From contig CAUYLG010051145.1 in NCBI GenBank assembly GCA_963573385.1, positions 1 through 64,000 of the forward strand: a stretch of 64,000 bases of DNA. The letters run 5' to 3'. Source of the stretch: Cacajao melanocephalus (Eukaryota; Chordata; Mammalia; Primates; Pitheciidae). The stretch's first letter is position 1. Each line of letters opens with the position of its first letter. The notes under the pieces were generated by a model. That model had not been told where the DNA came from. It did not search any database and saw only the letters and a list, made by a program, of their open reading frames with translations. Below, piece after piece: positions 46,800 through 58,249 of the stretch. Both the position numbers and the translations under genes were made by a program.

Positions 46800-46925
46800 G
46801 TATTAATTAATTTAATCCTGGAAAAATTGCCTATGAATGAGTGTTCCCATTTTACAGGATCAGGAAACTGGTTTCAGAGAGGCTAAATGACTTGCCAAGA
46901 TAGTAGAGCTGACTTCAGAAAATTT
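46800..46925 (-). repeat. MIR, right piece
   Basis: Continues with gtattaattaatttaatcct, then gttcccattttacaggatca, then agagaggctaaatgacttgc: the reversed MIR core following the left piece. Confidence 0.85.
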
Positions 46926-46929
46926 CCTT

Positions 46930-47115
46930 TATTAAGAATGCTTTGGATATATCATCTTATTTTGTTCTTTCAACAATCCTTTAATGTAGGAACATTAGCT
47001 ACATTTTCCAGCTGAGGAAACTAAGGCTCAGAGAGGTTAGGGAACTTCTCCAAAGTCAGACAGCTGAATTCACAGCAAAGCTGGGATATAGGACAACAAA
47101 GCCTGTACTCGTAAA
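46930..47115 (-). repeat. MIR SINE, antisense
   Basis: A second reversed MIR directly downstream: catcttattttgttctttca, gctgaggaaactaaggctca and aaagtcagacagctgaattc. Confidence 0.85.
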
Positions 47116-48074
47116 TTACAGGCTAACTTCTATTGTAGTGGCATGATGTCTGACAAGAAAGACACTGCCATTAACATGGAGTATGTCTAGATAATACATA
47201 AATGCACACACATCCTGCACTTTAAGAGAATTAGAATCACAAAGCATTTATAGATAGCTTTGAAGTGAGAGTTTGGGAAAGTTATTCTCAGAAGTAATGG
47301 TGGAAAGCAATCAGATAGATTGGAGGGTTTTTGAAAACATCTAATTACCATCCAGCAGGTGTATACCCCTAGGCACCTTCAGCAGGTGAAATGGTATCTG
47401 GAGCCTGAGTGAATATTTCTTTCACTAGGTGTTCCTTTCTGTCTATGTTGTGCTTCTGTGAGCTGAGAGATTTAATAACAGATGCTCTGGGATCATTCTT
47501 AAGCAAAAGAATTGTCTTTTTTCACTGGAGATGCATTTTCCCACCTTGTGTTCACCATGAGCATATCATAAGAAAAATGATTGCCTGACACACAAGCAAT
47601 GGGAAGTATAACCTGGGGTTGGGTTTCACGTGATTATAATTACAGAATCTCAGCTTCATTAACATAGTTTTTATACACGACACTCTTTTTTCTCTCATAA
47701 TAGCCTTTATTTGAAATGAACACCTTTCAGCTTCAAGGCCAAAACAATTATGTTCAGGTTGAAGAGCAGTTAGTTTCTACTTATGTGAGAGTAAAAATAG
47801 TTATTGTCTCTGTTTGTTTTCCTTCCCTATTCGTGTTTAGTTCCGTGTTCGCTGCATGGCACGCCAATACTAAACACTTCTCATTTGTCTGAAAGTGAGC
47901 ATTGGATGAGATGTCTCTACGTATAATTCGGGTTAGTATTCTGCTGTGTCAAAGCAGTTATTCAGTGTTTTGAATCCATGTCAATTTAATGATCTTATTC
48001 AATAAGATATGAGAGGAAGAAGGCAAACATATCCCCTGCCTGTATGTAGCTTATAGTCTGGCAGAGGGGCAAGG
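47116..48074. other. Repeat-free block, candidate conserved sequence
   Basis: No transposable element recognised. From about 47600 to 47960 there are AT-rich motif runs (gattataattacagaatctc) next to a cluster of preserved CpGs at 47830-47875. See Part 2. Confidence 0.4.
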
Positions 48075-48079
48075 TAGGC

Positions 48080-48160
48080 TATTTTGTCTTCTTCACTGCT
48101 GTACCTAGTGCCTGGGACTTAGTAAGTGCTCAGTAAATACTTGCTGAATGAGTGTATGCA
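48080..48160 (+). repeat. L2 3' end
   Basis: ctgtacctagtgcctgggac and a taagtgctcagtaaatactt block with a tgctgaatgagtg end: sense L2. Confidence 0.85.
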
Positions 48161-48379
48161 CCATAAAATAGATCAAGGGCTATGAAAGAAGGATTGCTAG
48201 AGGGTCATGGAAATGTACAGCACTGGGCTGATTTCCCATGAGGACAGGAATAAAGAGTTGAGGCAGATGCTCTCAGAAAGAAAGTTCCCAAAGCATGGCA
48301 GAACAAAACATGGCCTCCATTGTCAGATAAGGAGGAGCACAGATCCTACTTCCACATTTGGCAGGCATGAAAGCATTGA

Positions 48380-48500
48380 TGGGTTATTCCTCCCAAGCCT
48401 CAGGTTTCTCAAATGTGAAATAGGAAATTATTCATATGATGCTCTTAGTTAGTGACCAGCACATGATAGACAGTTAGTACCTGTAGTTACTGTTAACGGC
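48380..48500 (+). repeat. MIR fragment
   Basis: caggtttctcaaatgtgaaa and a gtgaccagcacatgatagac segment match MIR core and 3' end. Confidence 0.65.
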
Positions 48501-48734
48501 AAAGAACCTATTGTGGTCTCACTGTGCAGGATTATGTTATTCCTTTCAAATGAAACTTTGCAGTGGATTCAGTGTTTTAACCGAATCGTGAAGGAAGTCA
48601 ATAATTGAATGCATCAAATGGGGGAGGAAAGTGCAACCTCTCAACTCAAGATATTTTAAGGTGTGACTGTTTTTTAAAATGCTTCTGTTGCTATGCATCT
48701 AAATGGCTGGTGTCTTCTTAAGAAGAGCTGAATT

Positions 48735-48850
48735 TTCTATTATGCTGTGCCACACCTGTCTTGTGATTTGGGGGAAGTTGTTAGATCTCCCAGAGGTTCA
48801 GTTTCCAAAACTATAAAATGGAAATAATAAGAATAAATATATAAAGGCAT
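48735..48850 (+). repeat. MIR fragment
   Basis: gtttccaaaactataaaatg preceded by a ggttcagt stretch and followed by gaaataataagaataaatat: diverged MIR core. Confidence 0.65.
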
Positions 48851-48899
48851 TAACTTCTATATCTTAGTGGGTTTTTACTAGGCCTATGTCTGCCTAGGA

Positions 48900-49083
48900 T
48901 CTTCTTTATTGATTCATCTATTCACCAAATATTTAGTGGCCACTGGTGATACACAGTGCATTGTGCCAGTCATATGATGGGATATCTGCTTGGAGAGAGA
49001 AGCACAGGGTAGGGTGGTGGGTGGAGACAGACTTGTGCAAATTTTTCCAGTGGAGGGTAATAAGTTCTATGGTAGAATACAAA
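48900..49083 (-). repeat. L2 fragment, antisense (interrupted by L1)
   Basis: Reversed L2: gattcatctattcaccaaat then gtggagacagacttgtgcaa and a agttctatggtagaatacaa end that is the L1 insertion site. I could not place the right half of this L2 with certainty. Confidence 0.6.
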
Positions 49084-50627
49084 TGCTATGAGCATATTAC
49101 TAATAGCCAAAGCAATCCTAAGCAAAAAGAACAAGAAGGTATCACATTACCCAACTTCAAACTGTGCTACAACATTTCGGTAACCAGTACAGCATGGTAC
49201 TGTTACAAAAACAGATGTTAAGATCAATGGAACAGAATAGGGAAGGTACAAAAGCAGATTATAGACCAATGGAACAGAATAAACAGAAATAAAGCTGCAC
49301 ACCTACAACCATCTAATCTTCCATAAGGCAGATGAAAATAAGCAGTGAGGAAATGACTGCCTCTTCAATAGATGGTTCTGGGATAGCTGGATAACCACAT
49401 GCAGAGGGATAAAATTGGACCCCTACTTCTCACCATATATAAAAATTAACTCAAGACTTAAATTTAGGTCCTCAAACTGTGAAAATCCTATAAGAAAACA
49501 TAGGAAATAGCATTCTGGACATCAACCTTGGGAAAGAATTTATGACTAAGTCCTCAAAAGCAATTGCAGAAAAAACAAAAATTGACACGTAGGAATGAAT
49601 TAAACTAAAGAGCTTCTGCACAGCAAAAGAAACTATCACTAGGGTAAACAGATAACGTACAGAATGGGATAAAGTATTTACAAACTATGTATCTGACAAA
49701 GGTCTAATATCCAGAATCTATAAGGAACAAGGAACTTAAAGTATTCAACAAAGAAAAACAAAATAATCCCACTTAAAAGTAAGAAAAGGATATGAACAGA
49801 CCCTTCTCAAAAGAAGACATACAAGTGGTCAGCACGTATATGAAAAAATGCTAAATATCACTAATCATTAGAGAAATTCAAATCAAAACCACAATAAACT
49901 ACCATCCCACACCAGTTAGAATGGCTAGTAGTAAAAAGTCAAAAAACAACAGGTGCTGCCAAGTCTGTGGAGAAAAGGGAACACTTATACACTCTTTGTG
50001 CGAATATAAATTAGTTCGGCCACGGTGGAAAGCTGTTTGACAATTTCTCAAAGAACTGCAAACAGAACAACTATTCAGCCCAGCAATCCCATTACTAGGT
50101 ATAGACCCAAAGGAAAATAAATTGTTCTATGAAAAAGACGCATGCACTTGTACATTTATTGCAGTGCTATTCACAATAGCAAAGACATATGATCAACCTT
50201 GGTGCCCATCAGTGATGGATTGGATAAAGAAAATTTGGTATATACACACTATAGAATACGACACAGCCATAAAAAGAATGAAACCATGCTCTTTGCAGCA
50301 ACATAGATGCAGCTGGAGGCCATTGTCCTGAGCAAAATCAGCAAATAAAAAGAAAAAACAAATATCCTATATTTTCACTTATAAGTGGAAGCTAAACATT
50401 AGGTACACATGGACATAAAGGTAGAATTAACAGGACTACTAGAGATGGGAGGGAGGGAGAGGGACAAGGGCTGAATAATTTATTGAGTAATATGTTTACA
50501 ACCTAGGTGATGGGATCAGTCATACCCTAAACCTCAGCATCACTCAATATTCCCAGGAAACACACCTGCATGTTCAATCCCAGAATATAAAATAAAATTT
50601 GAATTTAAAAAAAAAAAAGAAAAAAAG
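49084..50627 (+). mobile_element. L1 element, 5'-truncated, 1.5 kb
   Basis: Sense L1 carrying the last third of ORF2 and the 3'UTR. The coding part spans from about 49100 (aatagccaaagcaatcctaa) to about 50370; the 3'UTR and A-rich tail (50609-50627) follow. GGTAGAATACAA on the left and GGTAGAAACACA on the right form a diverged target duplication. The open frames are interrupted; the longest remnants are 48946-49221 (which reads in from the flank) and 50122-50331. L1MA/L1PB-like age. RT catalytic core is upstream of the truncation and absent. Confidence 0.93.
50122..50331 (+). pseudogene. L1 ORF2 C-terminal frame fragment
   Basis: A 69-codon frame within the L1 that matches the region just before the end of ORF2, with a Trp-Ile-Lys-Lys block at about residues 34-37 and a WYIHT-type stretch. 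It carries frameshifts on both sides and has no function on its own. Confidence 0.75.
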
Positions 50628-50646
50628 GTAGAAACACAGAGAAAGG

Positions 50647-50901
50647 TCGGGCACAGTGGCTCACACCTGTAATCCCAGCACTTTGGGAGGCCGAGGCAGG
50701 CAGATCACTTGAGGTTAGGAGTTTGAGATCAGCCTGGCCAACATAGTGAAACCCCATCTCTACTATATATAAAATAATTACCCAGGCATGGTGGCAGAGC
50801 CTGTAATCCCAGCTACTCAGGAGGCTCAGCAGGAGAATTGCTTGAACCTGAGAGGCAGAAGTTGCAGTGAGCCGAGAGCACTTCAGCCTGGGCAACAGAG
50901 A
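50647..50901 (+). mobile_element. Alu SINE without 3' tail
   Basis: Begins ggtcgggcacagtggctcac and passes through both arms, but stops at gcctgggcaacagag with no poly(A) tail; unrelated sequence begins immediately. The insertion sits 20 bases after the L1 tail. It also lacks a short part of the right arm near 50870 (a deletion within the gccgagatcgcgccactgca block). A later deletion at the right junction is the simplest cause. Confidence 0.93.
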
Positions 50902-51124
50902 GTCTTGGTTTAGCATCAGACTGTCGTGGCCACCAGTTGGATCTTTGGCTTTCTGAATCTCAATTCCAAATTTCATGTGTGATACTGCTTGTCAATAGGT
51001 CTTTCATGCATGTTTAGACTGCACTCAGCTCAATTCCATTCTAAGCATTCTTTTGTAATTTATCATTCATGATTCCAGCTATCTATTGACCCAACATAAA
51101 TCTGTTAATCAATAAAGGCATATT
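50902..51124. other. Unassigned sequence
   Basis: No element recognised; the first 100 bases vaguely resemble MIR. Confidence 0.35.
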
Positions 51125-51320
51125 TCCTGATCTCTCTTTCAATAATTCAACAAAGGGATATTTTCTGAACATACCTTGTGTTTCAGATATTCTGCTCTGA
51201 AATCAGGAATGAATTTCATCCCTCTCCTAAGAATCTTCTAGCCTGGGATATGATGTAGGAAAGATACACATTATTATAGCACAAGACAAAATATGGTAAA
51301 GCCATCAGCAGGAACAAAAG
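51125..51320 (-). repeat. L2 fragment, antisense
   Basis: aattcaacaaagggatattt, a ttgtgtttcagatattctgc segment, and a agaatcttctagcctgggat block fit a reversed L2 3' region. Confidence 0.6.
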
Positions 51321-51439
51321 GCAGGAAAACAATATATGCTTATGTTAGCACACCTAGCCAGCCCCACGTCTTGTTACCTGCTCATCCACTTCAGCCACTA
51401 GAGGTTTAGACACCTATTTTGTTTAGTTTTGGCAGGGGG

Positions 51440-51560
51440 TTGATTTTATTTAACTTTAATTTTAAGTTCAGAGTACATGTGCAGGTTTGTTATATAGGTA
51501 AACTTGTGTCATGGAGGTTTGTAGCAGAAAATATTTCATCATCCACCTTTAGGCCAGCCC
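51440..51560 (-). mobile_element. Short L1 3' end, antisense
   Basis: gtacatgtgcaggtttgtta, preceded by a T-rich stretch (L1 tail in reverse) and followed by ataggtaaacttgtgtcatg. About 120 bp, an extreme 5' truncation. Confidence 0.85.
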
Positions 51561-52479
51561 AACGAGCCCTGTTCCCAGGTCTTGGGCTTAAGGGCCCAGC
51601 TCTGGCTTTCTTTTGGTTGTGCTCCTATGAACTGAGAAGGCTTGGGCCAAGGGCTGTGTCCATCCAGAACCAGTGTCTTCCTACCCACATCATCATGTTC
51701 TGGGTACTGGAGACACTAGGATTCTCAGCATAAGTGACCCTGAATCTGTTTCCAGGTTCTTTCTTCTTTGAGTTTATTCTCTTAAAGTTAGAGAAGAACG
51801 CTGGGAATGTGCATGCATGAAGTGACCAAGGAATGCACATTACCCAAGGTTGGAGATGAAAGGCTCTGGTGTCTAAAGTCATGTGTTCTGTTCTCTGCAG
51901 TGCAGGCTGGAGCCAGAGGTGAGGATAGGGGGAGGGGAAGGTGGGCTGAGGAGTCTCAATTTGTCCTCTTGCTTCAGGCCCTGAAAGTGTCGAGGCAGAT
52001 TTGGTTAGAACTGTTAATTTCCACCCTTTAGGAGAAAGTGCAGGGGAATTAGCTGCAGGCTGCAGGAAGGGCTGACCCAACATATTTGAGGAGAAAGTGT
52101 TGTGTGGTAAGTGTGGTTAAAGGTTTCCTTGTTTTCAAACATGCTTATTAAGTACATGTCACAGTAATTCCAGCCTTAGCCGTTTATTCCTAGGTTTAGA
52201 AATTAAATTTGTGTTAAAATGTGAATAAGTATTAAAGGGTGAAAATACATCTTTATTATTCACCAGTAGCAATTAACATATTTGCATGCATTTATTTCAT
52301 TAGCCAGTAACCTAGTGAAGCTCAGAGGAAAAGCCACAAGATTAGGAAAATTCACTCATGGTGAATTAATAAGTGTCTGGAAGAGTATCAGAATTCCCTG
52401 AGTCTGCTAAGCTTATAAGATTCAGCACTCTAATTGTTCACCACCACCACTACTACCGTCACCACCATCAGATCATCAA
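51561..52479. other. Unassigned, GC-richer block
   Basis: The part from 51570 to 52095 is richer in G and C than its surroundings and carries a 152-codon minus-strand frame at 51625-52083, the longest open frame in the window. The frame has no recognisable domain, no clear initiation context and unremarkable composition, so I do not call it a gene. No named repeat fits. Confidence 0.4.
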
Positions 52480-52720
52480 AATAATTAAATACCAGTAACT
52501 AATATTAAGCATTTGTTATGTGTCAGGCTCTGTCCTAAACACCTTCCATGAATCGTATCCTTCAGTCTTCATTGAACCTATGAAGTGGGTACTTTTATGA
52601 CCACATCACACAAATGATAAAAAATGATGCACAGAGAATACAAATGATTTTCTCAAATCTCAGAGTTCCTACCTATGAAGGTAGCAAGCAGCATCAGGAT
52701 TTGAATTCAGGTCTTCAGAC
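52480..52720 (-). repeat. MIR SINE, antisense
   Basis: gcatttgttatgtgtcaggc, ccttccatgaatcgtatcct and a gcatcaggatttgaattcag end are reversed MIR in order. A (CAC)n stretch precedes it (52440-52472). Confidence 0.85.
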
Positions 52721-53365
52721 AGCTTCTTCCCATTGACTTAAGTTTCCCACTTTATTTGCAAGTGTCTTTTGTCAGCCTGATTTACTGACTTATCCTTTAT
52801 GTGTCTCCAGGGCATCCCAGGAATTTAAAGTGTAATGTTAGATCATCTTGTATATAATAATTAGTCTTTATTGCTCTTAGTATAATAATTGTCACATTCT
52901 TTACTCAGTGGCCACTTGATACCAGTCTAATTCTGGTCATTAAGAGGAAGAGGGGATTAAAAAATTCAAATTAATATGGGTCTATTGTGTTTATTTAGCT
53001 AACTACTGGGGTGATGAACTTAGATAAAATAATTACAAGGACAATTGTCTAAGAATTCTTACATCATTTAATTAAGTCTTTATTATCTTTTCAAATGTAT
53101 GGTAAAATACAGAAATTTTAAAAGTAAAAAATATATGTAAAAATTGTAAAATATATTAACAGAGTAATTTGTTACTTTTTGTTTATATAAAAACAGTATT
53201 TGATAACTTTTATTGTGGTTAAAATTATCACATTCCTACAATATATATAGTCCACTTTAAATGGAATATATTATCTTTAAATTTTATTTATTTTTAAACA
53301 AATTTGCATTCAAATGAATGTTATCTTTTTTGAGAGCATGGAAATAAACATTAGTAACTCTAAAC
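52721..53365. other. AT-rich unassigned sequence
   Basis: AT-rich, with tataataatt repeated twice near 52853 and 52881. No named element. Confidence 0.4.
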
Positions 53366-53590
53366 CAGGAGTTAGCAAACTACAGTCTGGAAGCCAACTC
53401 TGGCCCAGAGCCTGCTTTTATAAATAAAGTTTTATTGGAAGATGACCAAGCTCATTTGTTTACATATTGTTTATGGCTGCTTTTGTACTATAATAGCAGA
53501 GTTGAATAGTTGTGATAGAGACCTTATGGCATGCAAAGACTGAAATATTTATGATCTGTCCTTTGGGGAAAAATAGTTTGATGACCCCTG
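53366..53590 (+). mobile_element. hAT-type element, complete, with 8-bp TSD
   Basis: Runs from caggagttagcaaactacag to gatgacccctg, 225 bp, and keeps aataaagttttattggaaga and a tagcagagttgaatagttgt block. It is flanked by perfect 8-bp target duplications, CTCTAAAC on both sides, the hallmark of hAT transposition. Same family as 10451-11110. Confidence 0.95.
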
Positions 53591-53606
53591 CTCTAAACTA
53601 TGTGTC

Positions 53607-54022
53607 TGTAGTAGACCACTTTTGCATTGCAATAAATGAATACCTGAGACTGGGTAATTTATAAAGAGAAGAGGTTTATTTTGGGTGAGAGTTCTGCAGG
53701 CTTTACAGGAAGCATGGTGCTGGCATGTGCACCTGGTTAAGGCCTCAGGAAGATTCCAGTCATGGTGGAAGCAAAGGGGGCCCTGTTGTATCACATGGTG
53801 AGAGCAGGAGCAAGAGAGAACAGGGAGGTGCCACAGTCTTTTAAACAACCAGATCTCATGTGAACTCATAGAATGAGAACTCATTACCATGAGAACAGCA
53901 CCAAGCTATTTATGAGGCACCTGCACCCATGATCCAAACATTTCCCACCGGGATCCACCTCCAACATTGGGGGTCACATTTCAACATGAGATTTGAGGGG
54001 GACAAACATCCAAGATATATCA
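53607..54022 (-). mobile_element. MST-type MaLR solo LTR
   Basis: Plus strand runs tgtagtagaccacttttgca to agatatatca, 416 bp, a reversed MST LTR with ctttacaggaagcatggtgc and accagatctcatgtgaactc. A perfect 5-bp target duplication GTGTC flanks it. It is 16 bases after the hAT element. No internal region, so a solo LTR. The 113-codon antisense frame at 53549-53890 is repeat-derived. Confidence 0.96.
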
Positions 54023-54859
54023 GTGTCAGAACTAAAATACTGGTTGGCACACATTCCAGTACTACCCTAGAGTCCCCTAACATTTGAGACTTTCCAAATG
54101 GATAAAAACAAAGTCGTGTCAAAATAATTTTTAGACTCTAAAATGTTCAGCCCAACAAACATGTTTTGTTTTATCGCTACCTGAATTTTAAAAACATTAC
54201 AACATCAAGGTGAGGTTATCTCAGTCCTATGACTGCTCTTAAAGCAAAAAATAGGTTTATCAAAATCAACCAAAGTGAAAGAGATGGAAAACAACGAAAA
54301 CCATAGAAGGTATTATGATAAAACACAAAATCAAGTATTTACTTTCTTTAATCTAAAGCAGAATTAAAATGGGAGAAGATAAATACCAAATTTCATGTGA
54401 GAAATACATATTTTCTTCTAGGTAAACTTATTTAAAAAATACAGTCACACTTTTCCCACTAACAGAGATCATCTGCAGAGGCTTGTCTCTATGTCTCTAT
54501 TAAGGGGATACAGTGATGTTTTCCTACCTGGATTAGATTGTTCAATAATTTCTTTGCAAGAGATTGACTTTCTCTTACATTTCAGCTGCCTTCTATGTAA
54601 ACCAGTCCTAATCTACCTGGTATTCACAGATTAATCCCTTAAAGCCTTGTGGATGGGATATGTCAGAAACTAATGTTGGCTTGAGAGACAGCCTGCTGGA
54701 GGGAATGCAAGTGTTGCTTGGTAAATTTGGTGGGCCTAATTCAGCCACCATTTTTAATATCTAATACCTTATTCCCAGGTATGCCCACCTAAAAGAAATT
54801 TTAAAATACCAAAAGAAAACCATTGCTTCTATCTTTCACACACAAAAATCACATGGTGA
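54023..54859. other. Unassigned sequence
   Basis: About 840 bases, no recognised element or gene. Confidence 0.4.
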
Positions 54860-55074
54860 TAAACACAAAAGCAGATTTCAAAAATGTTGCTGGAACAATT
54901 TGGAATTCATATGCAAAAAAAGAAGGAAAGAAACCAGAAACAAATACTCTAGCCATAGTTCACATGATAAACAAAGATTAACTTGAAATTGACTAAATGT
55001 AAAATAAAAACTATGAAACTTGTAGGAAAGTGCTAAGTGGAACACTGAACAATGATGAAAATGATCAATGGCTG

Positions 55075-55235
55075 TTCTGTCCAATACAGTAGCCACTAGC
55101 CAAAGAGGCTATTGAACTCTTGAAATGTGGTTGGTATAACTGAGGAACTAAAGTTTTAATTTAATTTAATTTTAATTAATTTAAATTTAAGACACCATAT
55201 GTGACTGGTGACTGTTGTGTTGGACATCAGAGTTT
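55075..55235. mobile_element. Small DNA transposon (MITE) with GTCCAATA-type ends
   Basis: Ends are inverted: tgtccaatacagtagccact on the left and ctggtgactgttgtgttgg on the right (reverse complement of the left end). About 160 bp, AT-rich centre. Inserted into the L1M. The pattern matches a known mammalian hAT-like MITE whose name I do not assign. Confidence 0.75.
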
Positions 55236-55795
55236 TAGAAGAAATTATAGGAATACGTATTTGTAACTTGGGTTAGGCAAAGATTTCTTACGGTAAAAAA
55301 GCACAAACAATGAAAGACAAAAGATAAATTAAACTTTATCAGTACAAAAATTTTATGCTTTATAAAAGACACTGTTAAGAAAATGAAAAGACAAGTTACT
55401 GAAGTGGGAGAAAATGCTTACAATGAAATATCTGATAAAGGGCTTGTATTCAGAATATACAAAACATTCTCAGAATGCAATACTAAGAAAACAAAATGGG
55501 CAAATTATTTGAACAGAAACTTCAATTTAAAAATATATAGAAAAGGCAAATACATACAAGAAAATGTGTTCAACATCATTAGTCATTAGGGAAACTCAAA
55601 TTAAAACTGCAAGATATAACATATATCTAAAAGAATGGCTAAAATAAAGGGGGAAAAGCCTAAACAATGTTGAATGCTGGCTAGTATGTGGGGCAGCTGA
55701 AAGCCTCATACATTGCTGGTGGGAATGCAAAGTGTCAAAACACCTTTGAAAGACAGTTTGGCAGTTTCTTATGAAGTAAAATACACATTTACCAT

Positions 55796-56018
55796 ATTAC
55801 TAGCATTGTGTTGCAGCCAAAGATGACCAGTTCATGGGAGCCAATCATGCACATCTATTTCTCTCTGCACATTCAGTGATGCCATGTTGGGAGATTGAAA
55901 TGGGTTAGAGTGGGAGTATTTACACTGCTGCAGAAATTGGCAAATGCTACAAATCAGACACCTTTTCAGGGAAAGGGGAAGAATCAATTATTAAATGTTT
56001 ACCAGTAAAGCAATCCAT
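55796..56018. mobile_element. Unclassified insertion in L1M
   Basis: The L1 reading breaks after taccatatta and resumes at tgtggtccaacaattctag, which in L1 are adjacent. The roughly 220 bases between do not fit L1 and do not match an element I can name. Its outer bases give no clear terminal repeats or target duplication. Confidence 0.6.
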
Positions 56019-56230
56019 GTGGTCCAACAATTCTAGTCCTAGTGAAATGAAAATATATTCATCAAGATACATGTACATTAATGTTAATCATAGTTTTATT
56101 CATACTTGCTCCAAACTGGTAACAACCAAAATGTCTATGAACTGGTGAATGGATAAACAAATTATATTACATTTATAAATGAAATATTACTCAGCAACAA
56201 AACATAATGAATTACTGATATATGTAAGAG

Positions 56231-57489
56231 CAGACACTCTCTTTCCTTTAAAATAGAAGTACAAACATGAATGAAACTAAATATTTTTTTGGGACCTGGA
56301 TCTACAATATTTTCTTCTAATGTTACAAATTGTCACAATTGTTTGGACATCAAAGGTACTTCTAAACTGCTAAGTAAGCTATAGTAGCTATTACTTCATC
56401 AAATGTATTTCAGAGATATGTCATATCTTTTATGAGACTAAAGAGCTTAGAATTCTCCCTCTCAATTAAGTTTCCAGGAGTGGCTGGATTTAATATGGTT
56501 TCTGATACTCTGACATAGCACCAATTAACAGAGTTTAGTTTTAAATCCAAATTCAAAGAGCAAATGTCTTTTAGCACATAATTTAATGTCTATTCCAATT
56601 TACCACTTGTGTTTTTATTGATTTTACAGAGGCCCTGGGATGGTTCTGCCCTAGTCATTAAGGTACTAATTCTGTTAAATACTTGTTAAGAACTAAATTA
56701 CCTACTCATGCCAAACCCTGGTGAGTCAATGCTATAATGTATGGATGAGGAAGTGCAGAAAATGACAGGCTGGTGGGATTTTTTTTCTAATCATATTATG
56801 TTCTAATATTTCTGGTCAGGTTGTTAAAGGATTTTCTGAAAATCGCCTTTTACAGAAGTCACTGTTCACCTTTCATTATTGTATAATTTTATGAGGTAGA
56901 TGTGTCAAATGGTATAAGATAGCTTATTATTTCTATCCTCTGAAGTGTTTATTTCAGGTCAAAAAATGTAGAAACTTGTTAGACAAGAGTTGTGAGAGCT
57001 GCTTTTGAATGCAGTAAATCAGTTGAACTGAATTGTATCAAATATTATTTTTCTAATGCAAGGTCCCAAGACAAAAACAAAAACAAAAATGTTTGTTTAC
57101 ATAAATTAACTTTTCTTTCTGTAATGTCCAATGTAATAAAGCCAAGATAAGATAGTAGGAAAGATATTTTATTTGAAGGTGTGTGTGTGTGTAGTAAAGA
57201 ATTAAGCACTATGATACACTGTAGCCACTGGCTACTGAGCCTACAGTATTAGACTTGGGATTCCACAACATTTGTTGGTGAGTGCCCTGGGATTAAGTTT
57301 CCTGGAAATCATTGCCAAACTAGAAATGAACAAATTAATCTAGATAGCATAAAACTTGACAAGCACATTAGTAATTTTTAACACCCTGAGAATACTGTCA
57401 TTGCTGATTAGATGAAGGTATAAAAATATACCTAAATGAAATGTTCAAAACAAAATAGAATATGATTTTTAAAATTTCTGAGTAGCTTA
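56231..57489. other. AT-rich unassigned sequence
   Basis: About 1.25 kb, no named repeat or gene. A (caaaaa)n run lies at 57071-57090 and a (TG)7 at 57180-57194. Confidence 0.4.
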
Positions 57490-57830
57490 ATTAGTTTTTT
57501 GTTATTATAAAAACATAATATGTAAATGAAATACTAAAACAAAACAGAGGTCTAGAAGTGGAAAATAATAGTCTTTACCCAATCCCATTTCACTCTGTAG
57601 AGGTGACTTATATGTATGCGTGTATAGAAAAAGCTATGTCACATTGTACATCTACTTCTATACATTTTACTCAATTGTGAATTTATCATTAACTTCTTCC
57701 ATGAAAATGCCTACAGATCTTCCTCAAGGCTGCATGTAGTTAAGCTCTAAATGTACCTAGCTGAAGCCCTGTTAATAAATATTTAGAGTTTTAAGTTTTT
57801 CTCTATTATGGTGCACATTGTTGACTCACT
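57490..57830 (-). repeat. Probable old L1 (3'UTR-type) fragment
   Basis: The order of a aagtggaaaataatagtctt block, a ctgtagaggtgacttatatg segment, gtgtatagaaaaagctatgt and cattttactcaattgtgaat resembles old L1-associated antisense 3' sequence. Heavily diverged. Confidence 0.4.
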
Positions 57831-58249
57831 TATTTGCTTGCTTCTATGACAGTCCCTTTGGATAGATTAGAGCAGATTTTGGTGTTGAAAAAAAATATTT
57901 TCTTGAGAAGGAAATTGGGTGATATCAAATTGGAGATTTGGAGTGAAGTATAGAAAGGAAGAAAATTAGATTGCTATAGGAAGGCTGAATTAATCAGGCT
58001 ATGACCAGATTAGTGATTTATGTGTAATATCTGGTGCTGTGTGTTCTCTATTTCAGCAGTGTGGCATCATTGTGCCACATACTTTCATCTGTTATCTCTT
58101 TATATTGACTTGATTTTTTTAATCAATTATGCCATTTTCAGGCATACTTCTTTATATTGGAAAAAAATAGATATTTTCAAGTTATCTTTGACTGACATTT
58201 GTTGCATGGAATAAAAAGAATAGTATCAAAGTGGCAAATGCTATGAATA
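57831..58249. other. Unassigned sequence
   Basis: Nothing recognised. Confidence 0.35.

Larger units (their letters stand above)
54860..56230 (+). mobile_element. L1M element, sense, interrupted twice
   Basis: Sense old L1 with ORF2 C-terminal coding blocks: gttgctggaacaatttggaa, ggttaggcaaagatttctta, agacactgttaagaaaatga, cattgctggtgggaatgcaa and aactggtgaatggataaaca. It is interrupted by a small DNA transposon (55075-55235) and by an unclassified insert (55796-56018). Coding capacity is lost. Confidence 0.85.

Noticed and set aside
51625..52083. 152-codon minus-strand open frame, the longest in the window
   Set aside because: It lies in a GC-richer patch that by itself lengthens open frames. 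No domain, signal peptide, repeat or recognisable family; no supporting splice or promoter context can be judged. Treated as chance.
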